A stretch of 64,000 nt of DNA from Henckelia pumila. Lineage: Eukaryota > Streptophyta > Magnoliopsida > Lamiales > Gesneriaceae. This document shows positions 22,544-32,386 of the stretch, one piece after another. The notes under the pieces are model-generated. The model saw only the letters and a program-made list of their open reading frames with translations. It did no database searches and was not told the DNA's origin. A program made the translations under genes and the position numbers. The stretch lies in contig NC_133123.1 in NCBI RefSeq assembly GCF_033568475.1, forward strand, positions 24,972,622 through 25,036,621. The letters run 5' to 3'. Each line of letters begins with the position of its first letter. Positions within the stretch are counted from its first letter, which is position 1.

Positions 22544-23040
22544 TTAGTTTTACATTCGATTATCGAAATCACTAGTTAATATGAGATCAAATATAATAAG
22601 ACGCTAACACATGAAGTTTATTTGTACAAGTTAATACATATATAGTTTTTTTAAATATATATATAAATTTCTTTATCTTTGAAACTGCATGTTGAACTAG
22701 CTCGCATCGCATAGTAAAAAAAAATTGTTTTGAATCTTGTGCTGGATATGCAGAACTTTTTAGTGCCCTTTCAAAGCATGTTATCTGATGCGACAGAATG
22801 ATGAGTCTCACTTCATATATGATTCATATGAACATGTACACTATTATTGCACATAAAAATATAATAACAATTTTCGCTATTTTTTTTCCAAAGCAAACAC
22901 ACTTACGTGCGGTGGTATATCATACCAAAAACTGTATAAAGTTTATCAAAAAATTAACGCATCTTTCGTTACACATAACTAACATATCGATTATATTAAA
23001 ATTTTACGGCATAACGAGATTTCTGTAAGATATTGGTATA
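22544..23040. other. AT-rich spacer
   Basis: No gene seen. Small frames in both directions have no recognisable family. Confidence 0.4.
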
Positions 23041-23389
23041 CTAGCATCTTTTGCATGCGATGTGTGCATATATATAATATTTTTATATTAATTAATTTTC
23101 ATGTTATTTTTAGAGTTCACATGATAAATTAGATATTTAAAAGTTTAAGAGTAATAATTATCTAATCTAAAAATTTAAAAATACAAGCAAAGATAGCGAT
23201 TGTCATTTTGGTAAATAAGATAACATCTAATGGTTAAAAAAAGAGGAGACTGTGTAAAATTACTAATTTGTCTAATAATTTTGGTTTTTTTGGGAATTAA
23301 ATTAGGATATGATCATAATTTTATCTCAAACTTCACCAATTAATTAAAATTTAATTAATTAAAGAGTCTCTACTATAATAATATAGTAA
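23041..23389 (-). mobile_element. Non-autonomous Helitron, ~350 bp
   Basis: Minus strand 3' end: imperfect hairpin GCACACATCGCATGC, then AAAAGATG and CTAG followed by T at 23040. A possible 5' end on the minus strand is TTACTATATTATTATAG near 23389-23373, close to the TCTAYACTATATTATA type start of plant Helitrons, with one change. Confidence 0.5.
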
Positions 23390-23399
23390 GCTTTATTTT

Positions 23400-23660
23400 A
23401 TACCAAAAAACCTTATTTTTTAAAAATTCAATAAATTTATAGTTTAAAAATAAAATATTATATATTTTAAATTTTTATATTGTTTCAATATTTCGGTATT
23501 TTGTTATATATCGAATTTTTAAGTTTCATATCATCATTGTACCGAAAAATTCCGTATGGTTATCATACTGCACTAAAATCTTTGATATGTCGAAAATTCG
23601 ATATATTTTGATACGACAATCTTAACATACCGAAAATTCCTCGTATCACTTGTTGATTCT
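23400..23660 (+). repeat. Dispersed 'CGGTAT/CGAAATTT' repeat, copy 1
   Basis: ACCTTATTTTTTAAAAATTCA, then TTTCGGTATTTTGTTATATATCG and GTACCGAAAAATTCCG. The same order appears as reverse complement at about 50080-50300. The termini are unclear. Confidence 0.6.
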
Positions 23661-24070
23661 TTTAAATAATTGCTCATTCATACAAAATTGTTAAATATGA
23701 TAAAATATGACTCCGAACCCTAATGATAAAAGTAGTTATTTGACTTTATTAATAATCATACAAATTTTAATGAAATTTCATACTGTCACAACCCATACGC
23801 TTTGCAAGAGAATTTATAAAATATTAGAATAATTTCCCTGAAAATAACGATATATGTGATTTAAATTATCCAACTTATTAGTATTGTAATGCCGTTTTCA
23901 AATATAATCGAGAAATCTGAAAAATATTAGGTGAAACCGAGTGATGTTATTTTTATTTTTATTTTTATTTAAAGAAATAGGTTATGATAAATAAAGTTGG
24001 AAAGTTAAGTAATTTAAAAAAAAATTCTCGATGAGAACTAAAATATTTTTCTCATACATCATTTTAATTA

Positions 24071-24358
24071 GGAAAAACTGCAAATTTGGTCATGTATATT
24101 TGTCATTTTGCGATTTTGGTCCTTTATGTTTTCATATTTCAGTTTTGTCCTGCATGTTCCGATTTTTTGCAATTTCGATCATTTTTATTCAAAAATGCTT
24201 ACGTGGCACTGTACACGTCAGCTCCACATCAGCACCATGTTAGAAAATGACTAAAATTGCCAAAAAAATAAAGATAGCGGACTAAAATGAAATCTGAAAA
24301 TATAAAAGATTGAAATCGCAAAGTGACAAACATACAGGATAAAAAAAACAATTTTTCC
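24071..24358. mobile_element. Mutator-like MITE, 288 bp, with 9-bp target duplication
   Basis: GGAAAAACTGCAAATTTGG at the left mirrors GGAAAAATTGTTTTTTTTAT on the minus strand at the right; the inverted similarity extends through the TTTGTCA-TTTTGCGAT blocks (about 50 bp). TTTTAATTA flanks both ends exactly (24062-24070, 24359-24367). A 9-bp duplication is the Mutator signature. No coding sequence. Confidence 0.85.
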
Positions 24359-24664
24359 TTTTAATTATAACCATGCATTTTTAAACTTATTCTTGCTTGT
24401 TCTAATGTGATAAGTATACTAGTTATCAATGCATATATGATACATGTGCAATATAATTAAAAAAATAACGTAAATAAAAAATGGATGAAGGTTAGAAATA
24501 AAACAAATGATATATCGAGTGGAAATAAATTGATAAGCGATTTTTTTAATTTAAAATTGGAGATGATCGTGAATTCTATCACATAATAAAGATAGTGTAA
24601 TTTTGATATCGATTATTTTGTCATTTAAATCAATAGAAACGAATAAATATTTTTTTGAGCATGA

Positions 24665-24838
24665 ATATGTAATTTGATGTTGGTGTCACATTAACAGACT
24701 AAGTCAGTTAGTATAGATGTTTCACGTTATATATATAGTATATATAGATAAATATGTAATTTGATATTGATATTATCTTGACAGACCAAATCGATTAGTA
24801 TAAGTGTTTCACGCTTTATATATAATATATATAAATAT
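24665..24838 (+). repeat. Diverged tandem duplication of ~87 bp
   Basis: AATATGTAATTTGATGTTGG...ACAGACTAAGTCAGTTAGTATA...GTTTCACGTTATATATA is followed by a second copy (AATATGTAATTTGATATTGA...ACAGACCAAATCGATTAGTATA...GTTTCACGCTTTATATA). Confidence 0.8.
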
Positions 24839-25216
24839 ATACTCCGTTGAATCAATTATAATATTATAACTATGTTTCGACATCATCAAAATAATGTAAC
24901 TAGAAATTACTAATATCATCATCAAATTTTTACAACTATATGGTAAAAAAATTCCTCATAACATATACATATAACGATCCAATTATAAAAACTAAACAAT
25001 GATATCATTCTTTTAATACTTTACTTCGACGAAAATGACTGGTGTAGTAACATAATTACGTTAAAAGCATATCAAACATCATTTAATATATCAAGTTACA
25101 TCATTTATCACCATCTTTTATTTTCTTATCACTCTATTTATTTATCTTGCTTTTATCAAACTTACAGGACCAAACAGTACCTAATTATTACCACAAAATA
25201 TACATGATTAAAAATA

Positions 25217-25549
25217 GGGATAATAGCCAAAATAGTCATGTAAGTTCGTTCACTTCGTGTTTTGGTCTTGTAAGTATTTAATTTTGGATTTTGGTCCTAT
25301 AAGTTAGGTTAATGTTTTGGTTTTTAGTCTTTTTCCTTTGAGTGCTGACGTGGCTTCGGACAAATCATCATACACAATCATTTTCAGCTGCTACGTCATC
25401 ATTTTCCGATAGTACATCAACACTCCATGAAAAAATGACTAAAAACCAAAATATAACTTAATTTACAATACCAAAACTCAAAATTCAATACTTGCAGAAA
25501 CAAACACACAAAATATACAAACTTACAAGATCATTGTGGCTATATTCAC
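25217..25549. mobile_element. Mutator-like MITE, 333 bp, with 9-bp target duplication
   Basis: GGGATAATAGCC at the left and GTGAATATAGCC (minus strand) at the right bound a foldback with TTTTGGT-rich inner arms. TTAAAAATA is duplicated exactly at 25208-25216 and 25550-25558. Confidence 0.8.
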
Positions 25550-25587
25550 TTAAAAATATTATATATGCCTCATCATTTTTAAATGAG

Positions 25588-25755
25588 TAAATGTATTGTA
25601 AAACGGTTTGACGGATATATATCAGTAAGATGAGTCGATCCGACTTATTTTTTTAATTAAAAATAATATTTTGACATAAAAATATTATTCTTATGTGTAA
25701 AGTCAAATAAAAATATATTTAACAAAACTGACTCGTGAAATCATCTTTTTAAAAA
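25588..25755. repeat. Dispersed repeat with GGTTTGACGG / CTCGTGAAATCATC ends
   Basis: An A/T body (AAAAATAATATTTTGACATAAAAATATTA) lies between TAAAACGGTTTGACGGATA and ACTGACTCGTGAAATCATC. Related blocks occur near 14832-14985 and 29815-29960. A short foldback family; class unknown. Confidence 0.55.
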
Positions 25756-25957
25756 TGTTGATGTATTTGGTATTATACGATCTTTTTCTAAAAAAAATAG
25801 GGGTCACTTTAATTTTTTAATAAAATTAAGGATAATATGGAGAATTAAAATATCAAAATAAGATCTTTTCTGAAAAAATAGGGGTCACCTTAATTTTTTA
25901 AAATAACTTATTTTGATAGCTTATAAGCTGTTTGACACAAAATTTACCAAACAAATA

Positions 25958-26263
25958 GGAAAAACTGCAATTTATGTTTGCCACTTTGCGATTTTGGTTC
26001 TCTACGTTTTCATATTTCAGTTTTAGTCCTGCATGTTTCGATTTTTTGCCATTTCAGTCATTTTTATTCGAAAATGCTTACGTGACACTATACACGTCAG
26101 CTCCACATCAACACTGAATTGGTGCCACATCAACACCACATCAGAAAAAAAAAGATTAAAATTGAAAAAAAAATAAAGATAACGAACTAAAACTGAAATC
26201 TAAAAATATAGATGACCAAAATCGTAAAATGACAAACATACATGACTAAAAAATCAATTTTCC
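25958..26263. mobile_element. Mutator-like MITE, 306 bp, with 10-bp target duplication
   Basis: A second copy of the family at 24071: GGAAAAACTGCAATTT at the left, GGGAAAATTGATTTTTTA on the minus strand at the right, and the same central GCTTACGTGACACTATACACGTCAGC block. CAAACAAATA is duplicated exactly at 25948-25957 and 26264-26273. Confidence 0.87.
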
Positions 26264-26316
26264 CAAACAAATATAAAAAACTTAGAATAAACTGTTTTCA
26301 CGAGCTTATAAACTAA

Positions 26317-26660
26317 GGGAGTGTTTGCAATAGATTGTAATTTTGTAGAAGTGATTAAGTTATAGATTATAAAAAAGTTAAGAAAAATCAAAAGTTGGTA
26401 GTGTTTGGAAACAAATGTGAAAATCTAAAAATTAAAGTTGGGTAGTGTTTGATAAATAAGTGATTAGAGTGATTTTAACAATGACCTTCTTATTAGAATC
26501 ACTTTTGGATAATCATAATCACCACATGACTAGCTAGCTTTTGGATTTCAATTAAGTTAAGCATAAGCTAACACATAATCTAGGTTTAAGAAACACACAA
26601 AAATAATTTTTTAAAATCAAAAGCTAACAATCACTTTTTTTTAGTGATTGCAAACACACC
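26317..26660. mobile_element. Tourist-like MITE, 344 bp
   Basis: GGGAGTGTTTGCAAT at the left and GGTGTGTTTGCAATCACT on the minus strand at the right, flanked by TAA on both sides (26314-26316, 26661-26663). It ends about 0.46 kb upstream of the MIR319 TATA box. Confidence 0.75.
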
Positions 26661-27009
26661 TAAGTTGATGGACCTTTGTAAATTTGAATTTAATGATGTA
26701 TATTATTTTATATAAAAAAAAATAGTAAGTATAAGCATGCACCTGTCCATCAAAAGTCCCATCCAACCAAAAGTGCAAAGAACAGTGGGGTACCTTTCAC
26801 CCTGCAAACACAACGTGAGATGTGGGAAGATGAGCATCATCAATATAATTTATTCATATAATATAATATTACACCAACATCATCATCTTCTCAAATGTGG
26901 TCCTTTTTTTTTAATATGTTCGAAAAAGAAAGAAAAACATCGTCCATTTTCAAACTTTTCCATTGTGTTTTTTCAGTGCGATCCACAGAGATTAATTTAC
27001 TTCCACTGT

Positions 27010-27045
<36 letters not shown>

Positions 27046-27121
27046 TTGGGTTTGACACCATTTTTTACTGCTACAAGAAGCATATATCTCAGAACTTGGG
27101 AGGAGATTAGAGATATCACCC
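26661..27121 (+). promoter_or_regulatory. Upstream region of MIR319
   Basis: Less AT-rich than its surroundings. It contains CCATCCAACCAAAAG near 26760 and a (TTTC)n microsatellite at 27011-27046, about 80 bp before the TATA box. A long frame through it is not credible as protein because of this repeat. Confidence 0.4.
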
Positions 27122-27130
27122 CTATAAATA
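27122..27130 (+). promoter_or_regulatory. TATA box, probable MIR319 promoter
   Basis: CTATAAATA followed by a pyrimidine/adenine start-like region about 30 bp on (TTGTTTGCGAGAACG). It is the best-formed TATA element upstream of the hairpin, about 1.4 kb away, a distance compatible with a spliced pri-miRNA. Confidence 0.5.
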
Positions 27131-28540
27131 AATGCACTGAATTGTTTGCGAGAACGAACACCAGTAGTACTGTGTGTGTTTGGGAGGGAGATTATACAGT
27201 GTCGCTTTCGTAAATCTCTGATTCTCATGGTGGATGTGACTCTTCGTCTTGGATCCACTGTTCCTGTCTTTCTTTTATGACAGACCCTACTTTTTTTTTA
27301 AATACCCATTATTATTATGCTTGTTTTTGTTCATTAAAAGCAGATGATAATATATGGATAACCTTAAATTTTTTTTTTGGGTAGCTTATGCTTATCCTAA
27401 CTTCTTTCTTTTTTCGCAGCATGATGTTGGAAATATCACTGAAACTTATGGGAGAGAGTTGAGGTTTGGAGTATTGCTTTGTCCAGTACTACTAATTTGT
27501 TGACTAGTAATTAATTTCTTGATTTATCTGGGTTTTCTTCTTGATTTTGCCAGCTTTAATTATATATTGGGTGGATTTTACTTTTTTGGAAAAAAGATCA
27601 TAAAATGTTTAATTCCCTTCTGCGAATTCTTCTACTACTTTTTTTAATGATCAAAACGATGGTTTTTTATATATGTGGCTCATTGATTCAGCTTTTTGCA
27701 CCATTATTCTTTCTAGCTCCATGTATGTTCTTGCTGGTTATGTTTCATTCTAAAATGGTTGGTGGTAGATGGATCTTGTTCTTGTTTGTTAATTAGGGTT
27801 TGTGAGAAAGCTGATGATTTCCCTCATCCAGAAGGATTTGATTAGATTTTCGATTGCGTCTCTGTGATTTTTTTTTTCTCAAGATTTTCAGCAGTTTGTT
27901 TTTGTCAGAAAAAGGTGACATATTTAGGTATTCTTCGAGTATATATATTTTCCTAGATTTTCCCCTTGAATTAAGTACATTTTGACACTTTTTCTTGAGC
28001 ATATATAAATACTATTTTCTTGGTTCCATTTTGTTTCTCGGGATGATTTTTCTTTTGCTGGATGTTCTCGGGATGCTTATTTGATTTTATTGTCAAGGGT
28101 TATTTACTTATTTATTTATGGTAGTTAACATCTTAAAAGAGGTTTATTTGATTTTGTAGAATGGAGTGTACTTGTTAAATAATCATACATTTTTTATATC
28201 ACTTTACTTTTTGCCATTGGGAAAACTGATTAGCCACATCTAGTTGTTTGATCTTTTTTGGAGAGTTTCATCATTGGGGATCTTGAAATCGAATTGAGAG
28301 GATTGCGACTATTTCGAAATCTTTGCGTTTGAATGTGAAGATTGCTTATTTTTCGAAATTTTGGCTTGAGCAGTGGAAGACTTGCAACTGCGCATTGGAG
28401 TGGCTCAAAATTTCTCTAGCTGCAGGAGGGGAGTATCGAATTGTGTCGTTTCTTAACCGCGGTGTGACGGGAAGGCTATGCCTAGTTGAAAGATTCGCGT
28501 TGTATCGATTGGAGGGATGATTGCTGGACTGAGAAATGGC
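27131..28540 (+). other. Probable pri-miR319 leader
   Basis: No protein frame. T-rich, with several GT and AG sites that could bound an intron (for example TTTCGCAG at 27413-27420). It is presumed transcribed with the hairpin, but exon structure cannot be fixed here. Confidence 0.35.
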
Positions 28541-28724
28541 GTAAGAGAGCTTCCTTCAGCCCACTCATGGACGAAATTTGGGGCTGAACTAGCTGCCGAC
28601 TCATTCATTTAAACACTCGGTAGAAACAGCGGGAAGTTTGATGCTACTGTGGTTGAGTGAATGATGCGGGAGATAGTTTCACGCCACTCTCCTTCTGTGC
28701 TTGGACTGAAGGGAGCTCCTTCGC
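28541..28724 (+). ncRNA. MIR319: MIR319 precursor hairpin
   Basis: The 5' arm GAGAGCTTCCTTCAGCCCAC (28545-28564) pairs with the 3' arm holding the mature miRNA at 28701-28721, which begins TTGGACTGAAGGGAGCTCC and ends TT, the miR319c form. Between them lies the long stem typical of MIR159/319 precursors, with a second conserved paired block: ACTCATTCATTTAAACA (about 28591-28607) against GAGTGAATGATGCGGGAG (about 28655-28673). Total about 184 nt, normal for this family, which DICER-LIKE 1 cuts from loop to base. miR319 directs cleavage of CIN-type TCP transcription factor mRNAs and so controls leaf growth, petal development and senescence. The hairpin is complete. Two short frames overlap it but have no support. 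Confidence 0.96.
28701..28721 (+). ncRNA. MIR319: Mature miR319
   Basis: 21 nt, 5' U, identical at every position to the miR319c form as I know it (…GGGAGCTCCTT). The 3'-arm location is as in all MIR319 genes. Confidence 0.95.
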
Positions 28725-29513
28725 TATTTACTTCATTCCCTTTCTCCGCAGAGGGTTCCATCTCGTCTCTGAAACGGGATGCTCGATCCAGAGGATACCG
28801 ACGTCTTTATGATCATCATGTTAATTTAGGAAGAAGAATTACAAATGGGGTGAACTAATTCATGAACTAGTAGTTCTCATTTAATTTTGTTGTGCCGAAA
28901 CTTTGAGATGTCATCACCTTACATGCCTCCATTCTCTGCTGCAATCGCGATACGCTCTTTGTAGCAATTTCTTTGCTCATAGGCATAATATCACTTTTCT
29001 ATCTTGTTTCGAATGATAAGCTAGTTGCATCCGTTGCTTCAAGACCCTATCATCTATGTGCATATTCGGCAAAAAGCCGAAACTACGCGGTGTTTTCGAT
29101 AACGATCCTAAAGGGATGTTCAGTGTTTCTGGAGGAAGAAACAATTTATGGATGTCTGAATGTTACTTGCTCGGGTTGCTTTCACGAAACTTGGTATTCT
29201 TGGTCAGTTCATGCAACTTTGTGGTACCTTTTTTCTACTATTAATTTATCTTCTTACTCTTTCTGTTTTTTTTGAATTACTATGGTTGCCATATTAAGGA
29301 ATCAAACCTATGGGATTAGTGCATGTATTTCCCATAAGGGATGGAGGGAATAATCCTTTTTGTGCCCTGTTTTTGCTATTTTTTAAACTTTTTCATGCTA
29401 CTTTATTTGTACTTGAATCCTGCTATTGGATAATTTAATTGATGGGCTGCATTTGGTTTGTGTAGGGTGGTCCCTGACTTCTTGGTTTCTTTTTATACGC
29501 ATTTCAAAACCGG
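28725..29513 (+). other. Downstream part of the MIR319 transcript region
   Basis: Moderate GC just after the hairpin, then T-rich. No recognisable coding sequence. Confidence 0.35.
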
Positions 29514-29610
29514 TCATGGATCGTGGTGCAGTGATGTAAACCTCTTCCAAAACGAAGAGACCTGGATTCAAAACGAAGACGTCCCATTGTAATAATATAT
29601 GTTTTAAAAA
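29514..29610 (+). repeat. tRNA-derived SINE-like fragment
   Basis: CGTGGTGCAGTGATGTAAACC resembles a pol III A box and ACCTGGATTCAAAACG a B box about 35 bp on, as in plant SINEs. It ends in an A run (29604-29611). No intact SINE is claimed. Confidence 0.4.
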
Positions 29611-29814
29611 AAACTTGGGAAATGGCTAGGTGTAATTACATGTAGCAGTTGAAGATATATGATTTATGACTTGTTGCTTTAAGATAAATATGTATTCTAT
29701 TTCTCCTACGAGTTTACTTATAGAGTGTTTCATCAAGTATAAAAAAACTGTGATATCATTCAACGCCTTGGCAATGATGGGGATATCGTCATTTGGTGAT
29801 TGTGTATTGTGTGG

Positions 29815-29960
29815 CTTTATTGTGAGATGGTTTTACGGATATTTATTCATGAAACGGTCGATTTGATACAATATATATATTATATATATATATATATTAC
29901 AAATAATACTTTTGATATGAAAAATAATATTTTTTCATTGATAGAATAGAATATATGATT
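29815..29960. repeat. Dispersed foldback repeat with (TA)n core
   Basis: TGTGAGATGGTTTTACGGATATTTATTCATGAAACGG, a (TA)n run at 29873-29896, then GATATGAAAAATAATATTTT. Same family as 14832 and 25588. Confidence 0.5.
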
Positions 29961-31083
29961 CACAAAATGAACATATGTGACAATTTCATTAAAGTTTTTG
30001 TATTGCATGTTATCTGTAAGACAGTATCACGAAAGTTTTTATATTGTTTGTTCGTTATGATTGTAGATATGCCGAATTAAAAATGTAGCATAATATGACG
30101 TGTTTATCGAGCGATCTATGTTTGATGGAGTTACCTAATTTTATTATTATTTGAATTCTAATTGTATTTCAAGATTATGTATCACACACAATTTTCACAC
30201 AATTTTATGGAATGCAACAGTGCTGTAAAAAAAATTATTTTCTAGAAAAACAATATCGTCTCAGTTCTAATTATATAAACATGTGTCTTTTTTCATACAT
30301 ACTAACAAATTTATTCGAAATATCAATTATTAAAACAACTTTTCACTTTTATCCTTATTTAATGAGTGTTTATATAAATGATTTATTATTTTTTAATAAA
30401 TATTTAACTACATGTTCATAAGTTAAATATGGGTACATTAATAGAAAAATCTTGCTAAATATGACACATGTAAATATTTGAGACAAACAAAGAGAAAAAA
30501 AATGTGACCTTGTATTATTGAGAAAAAAGAAATTACAATCATGTAATTAAGTCTCTCCGTATTAATTCTCGATTTTTTTCCTCAAAATTCTAAAAAATTA
30601 AAAAATCGAAAATTGTACAAAATTTTAGGGTTCCTGCCTTTAGGGTTTCATTACAAGGATGAAAACTTCACCAACTTAAAGATAGGATGGTCCCCTATAT
30701 AACATAGGGATGACTAAACAAAGAAATTTGTTGTTGGCCAAGCTTTATTTAACTCAAAGTCTAGTACAGTACGTCACTTCTATATAAGGACGTATTTTTT
30801 TATTATTTATTTATTATTATCATTTATTTTATATTTAAGACCATTTTAGTAAAATTTGATGAGGGAAAAATATTGAGATAATAATATTTTTTTTCATTTT
30901 TAATGAAAATTAGTAAATTTTTATAAGACCAAGTATTTAGGCTCCTTTTGGTTTCAAAAGCCAGACCAAAAAATACTTTTATTTAAAAAAAATATTGTGT
31001 ATTTACCCTCAGAGTAATTATTGCTCAAATAATTTTTCACCCAAACATCGTGTCAATGTGTAATTGATAAGGGTCGAATTTTG
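29961..31083. other. AT-rich spacer
   Basis: No gene seen. GGCTCCTTTTGGTTTC at 30950 could be an end of an undelimited MITE. Confidence 0.4.
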
Positions 31084-31500
31084 TGACATTATAATAAAAC
31101 ACGGTGATTAGCGACTAAATTATAAAATTAGTTCCTAAATTTAGATATGGTTTATGTTTAACCATCGCTAATTGCGACGATTTTCCAAATAATAGTCGCT
31201 GAATCACAGTACGACGAACTTAAAGACGAAATATTAATATTAGACGCTTTTGAAGCCATACATTGTTAACTTTGCGACGGAACCAATTCGTCGCAAAAAA
31301 TGGATGCAAAGATTAATGTTAATGATTTTCATCACTAATTGTTAGTAGCTAATTTTAACGACTATTGTATAAAAAACCGTCTCTAATAACGACACATAAC
31401 AGAACACGGACGCTTTTCATATTAGTCGCAAAACCGTCGCTATGAAGCGACGGTTTTGCGAACTATTAAACCGTCGCTCAAAGTCGAGTTTTTTTGTATC
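31084..31500. mobile_element. CACTA-like (En/Spm) non-autonomous remnant
   Basis: Many short subterminal motifs in both orientations: GCGACGGTTTTGCGA, CGTCGCTCAAAG, TTAGCGACTAA, TTCGTCGCAAAA. The left edge ACATTATAATAAAACACGG and the right edge CGAGTTTTTTTGTATCA resemble CACTATAAGAAAA / TTTTTTTGTAGTG ends with mutations. Dense GCGACGG motifs next to CACTA-like ends are typical of En/Spm. The CACTA ends themselves are not intact. Confidence 0.5.
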
Positions 31501-32015
31501 ATGATCTTTTCTGATCAATTTTAAGACGAAAAAATTTGCTATTTTCGCAAACAATAGTCGGAGATGTTAAATATGTATCCAAATATTCTTAACTGTATAA
31601 GGCATAAACACTAATTTTGATCATCTATATGTTAGTATATGTCTTTTATCGGTTATGATACTGAGAAAATGAAATTATCTATGTGGATGGTAATTAATTT
31701 TGGTTATGTGGTCCAAGTCACCATTTTTTGCTTCACTAAGCTTGTCTTCATGGATTTTTCGACTGTAAAGACAAAAATACTATGAATCGAGATGACCTTT
31801 AAATTTATCCAATAAAACTCTTTCGAAGTTCAAGTCAAAATTTTTAAGAATGCCGAAAAAGTTTTAAGAGCAGAATATATGTATGCAACAAATGTTTTCA
31901 AGAATCAAATTTGTTTATTTTTTTGAGGATGTTGGTTTTCGATTAAGATATCCGTCCATATAAGTTATAACTTATAACCATATAAATATTTAACAGATTT
32001 TGTAAACCATACTTA
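31501..32015. other. AT-rich spacer
   Basis: No gene or bounded element seen. Confidence 0.4.
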
Positions 32016-32267
32016 CTAGCATCCATGCACACGCTTTGCGTGTGATATAATATATAGTATTATGTATTTACATATATATATATATATATATTATCATGAT
32101 TTATTTTTTATTATTACAAAATAGGTGGTTAAAAAAATAACATGGAGATGAATGTGAGAAAGTGGGTAGTTATAGGTTGATAGGGATAATTTGGTACAAA
32201 CATTAAAATGACCAAAAATGGTTACTCAAAATCTTTGTGCATTATAATATAGAATAGATAGAATAGA
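32016..32267 (-). mobile_element. Non-autonomous Helitron, 252 bp, both ends visible
   Basis: On the minus strand it starts TCTATTC...CTATATTATAATGC after A and ends with a perfect hairpin CACACGC-AAA-GCGTGTG (32044-32028), eight bases, CTAG and then T. No coding sequence. A (TA)n run is at 32070-32090. It lies 120 bp upstream of the SET gene start codon and so may form part of its promoter. Confidence 0.75.
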
Positions 32268-32386
32268 TTTATGAGGGGAAAATTATAATATTCTACTAAA
32301 TTAGGGGCCAATTTGCTGTTTTTTCTTTCCCCTTGCATTTTTCCTCTCCTGTCTCAGGAGTCAGTAGCGGCAACTATCTTCCGAGA

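Noticed and set aside
26737..27213. 158-codon frame upstream of MIR319
   Set aside because: It runs through the (TTTC)n microsatellite and the TATA box, starts beside a MITE and resembles no family.
28661..28858. Small frame overlapping the miR319 hairpin (possible miRNA-encoded peptide)
   Set aside because: It overlaps the paired 3' arm, so its sequence is set by the hairpin. Known miRNA peptides lie upstream of the stem. No supporting signal.
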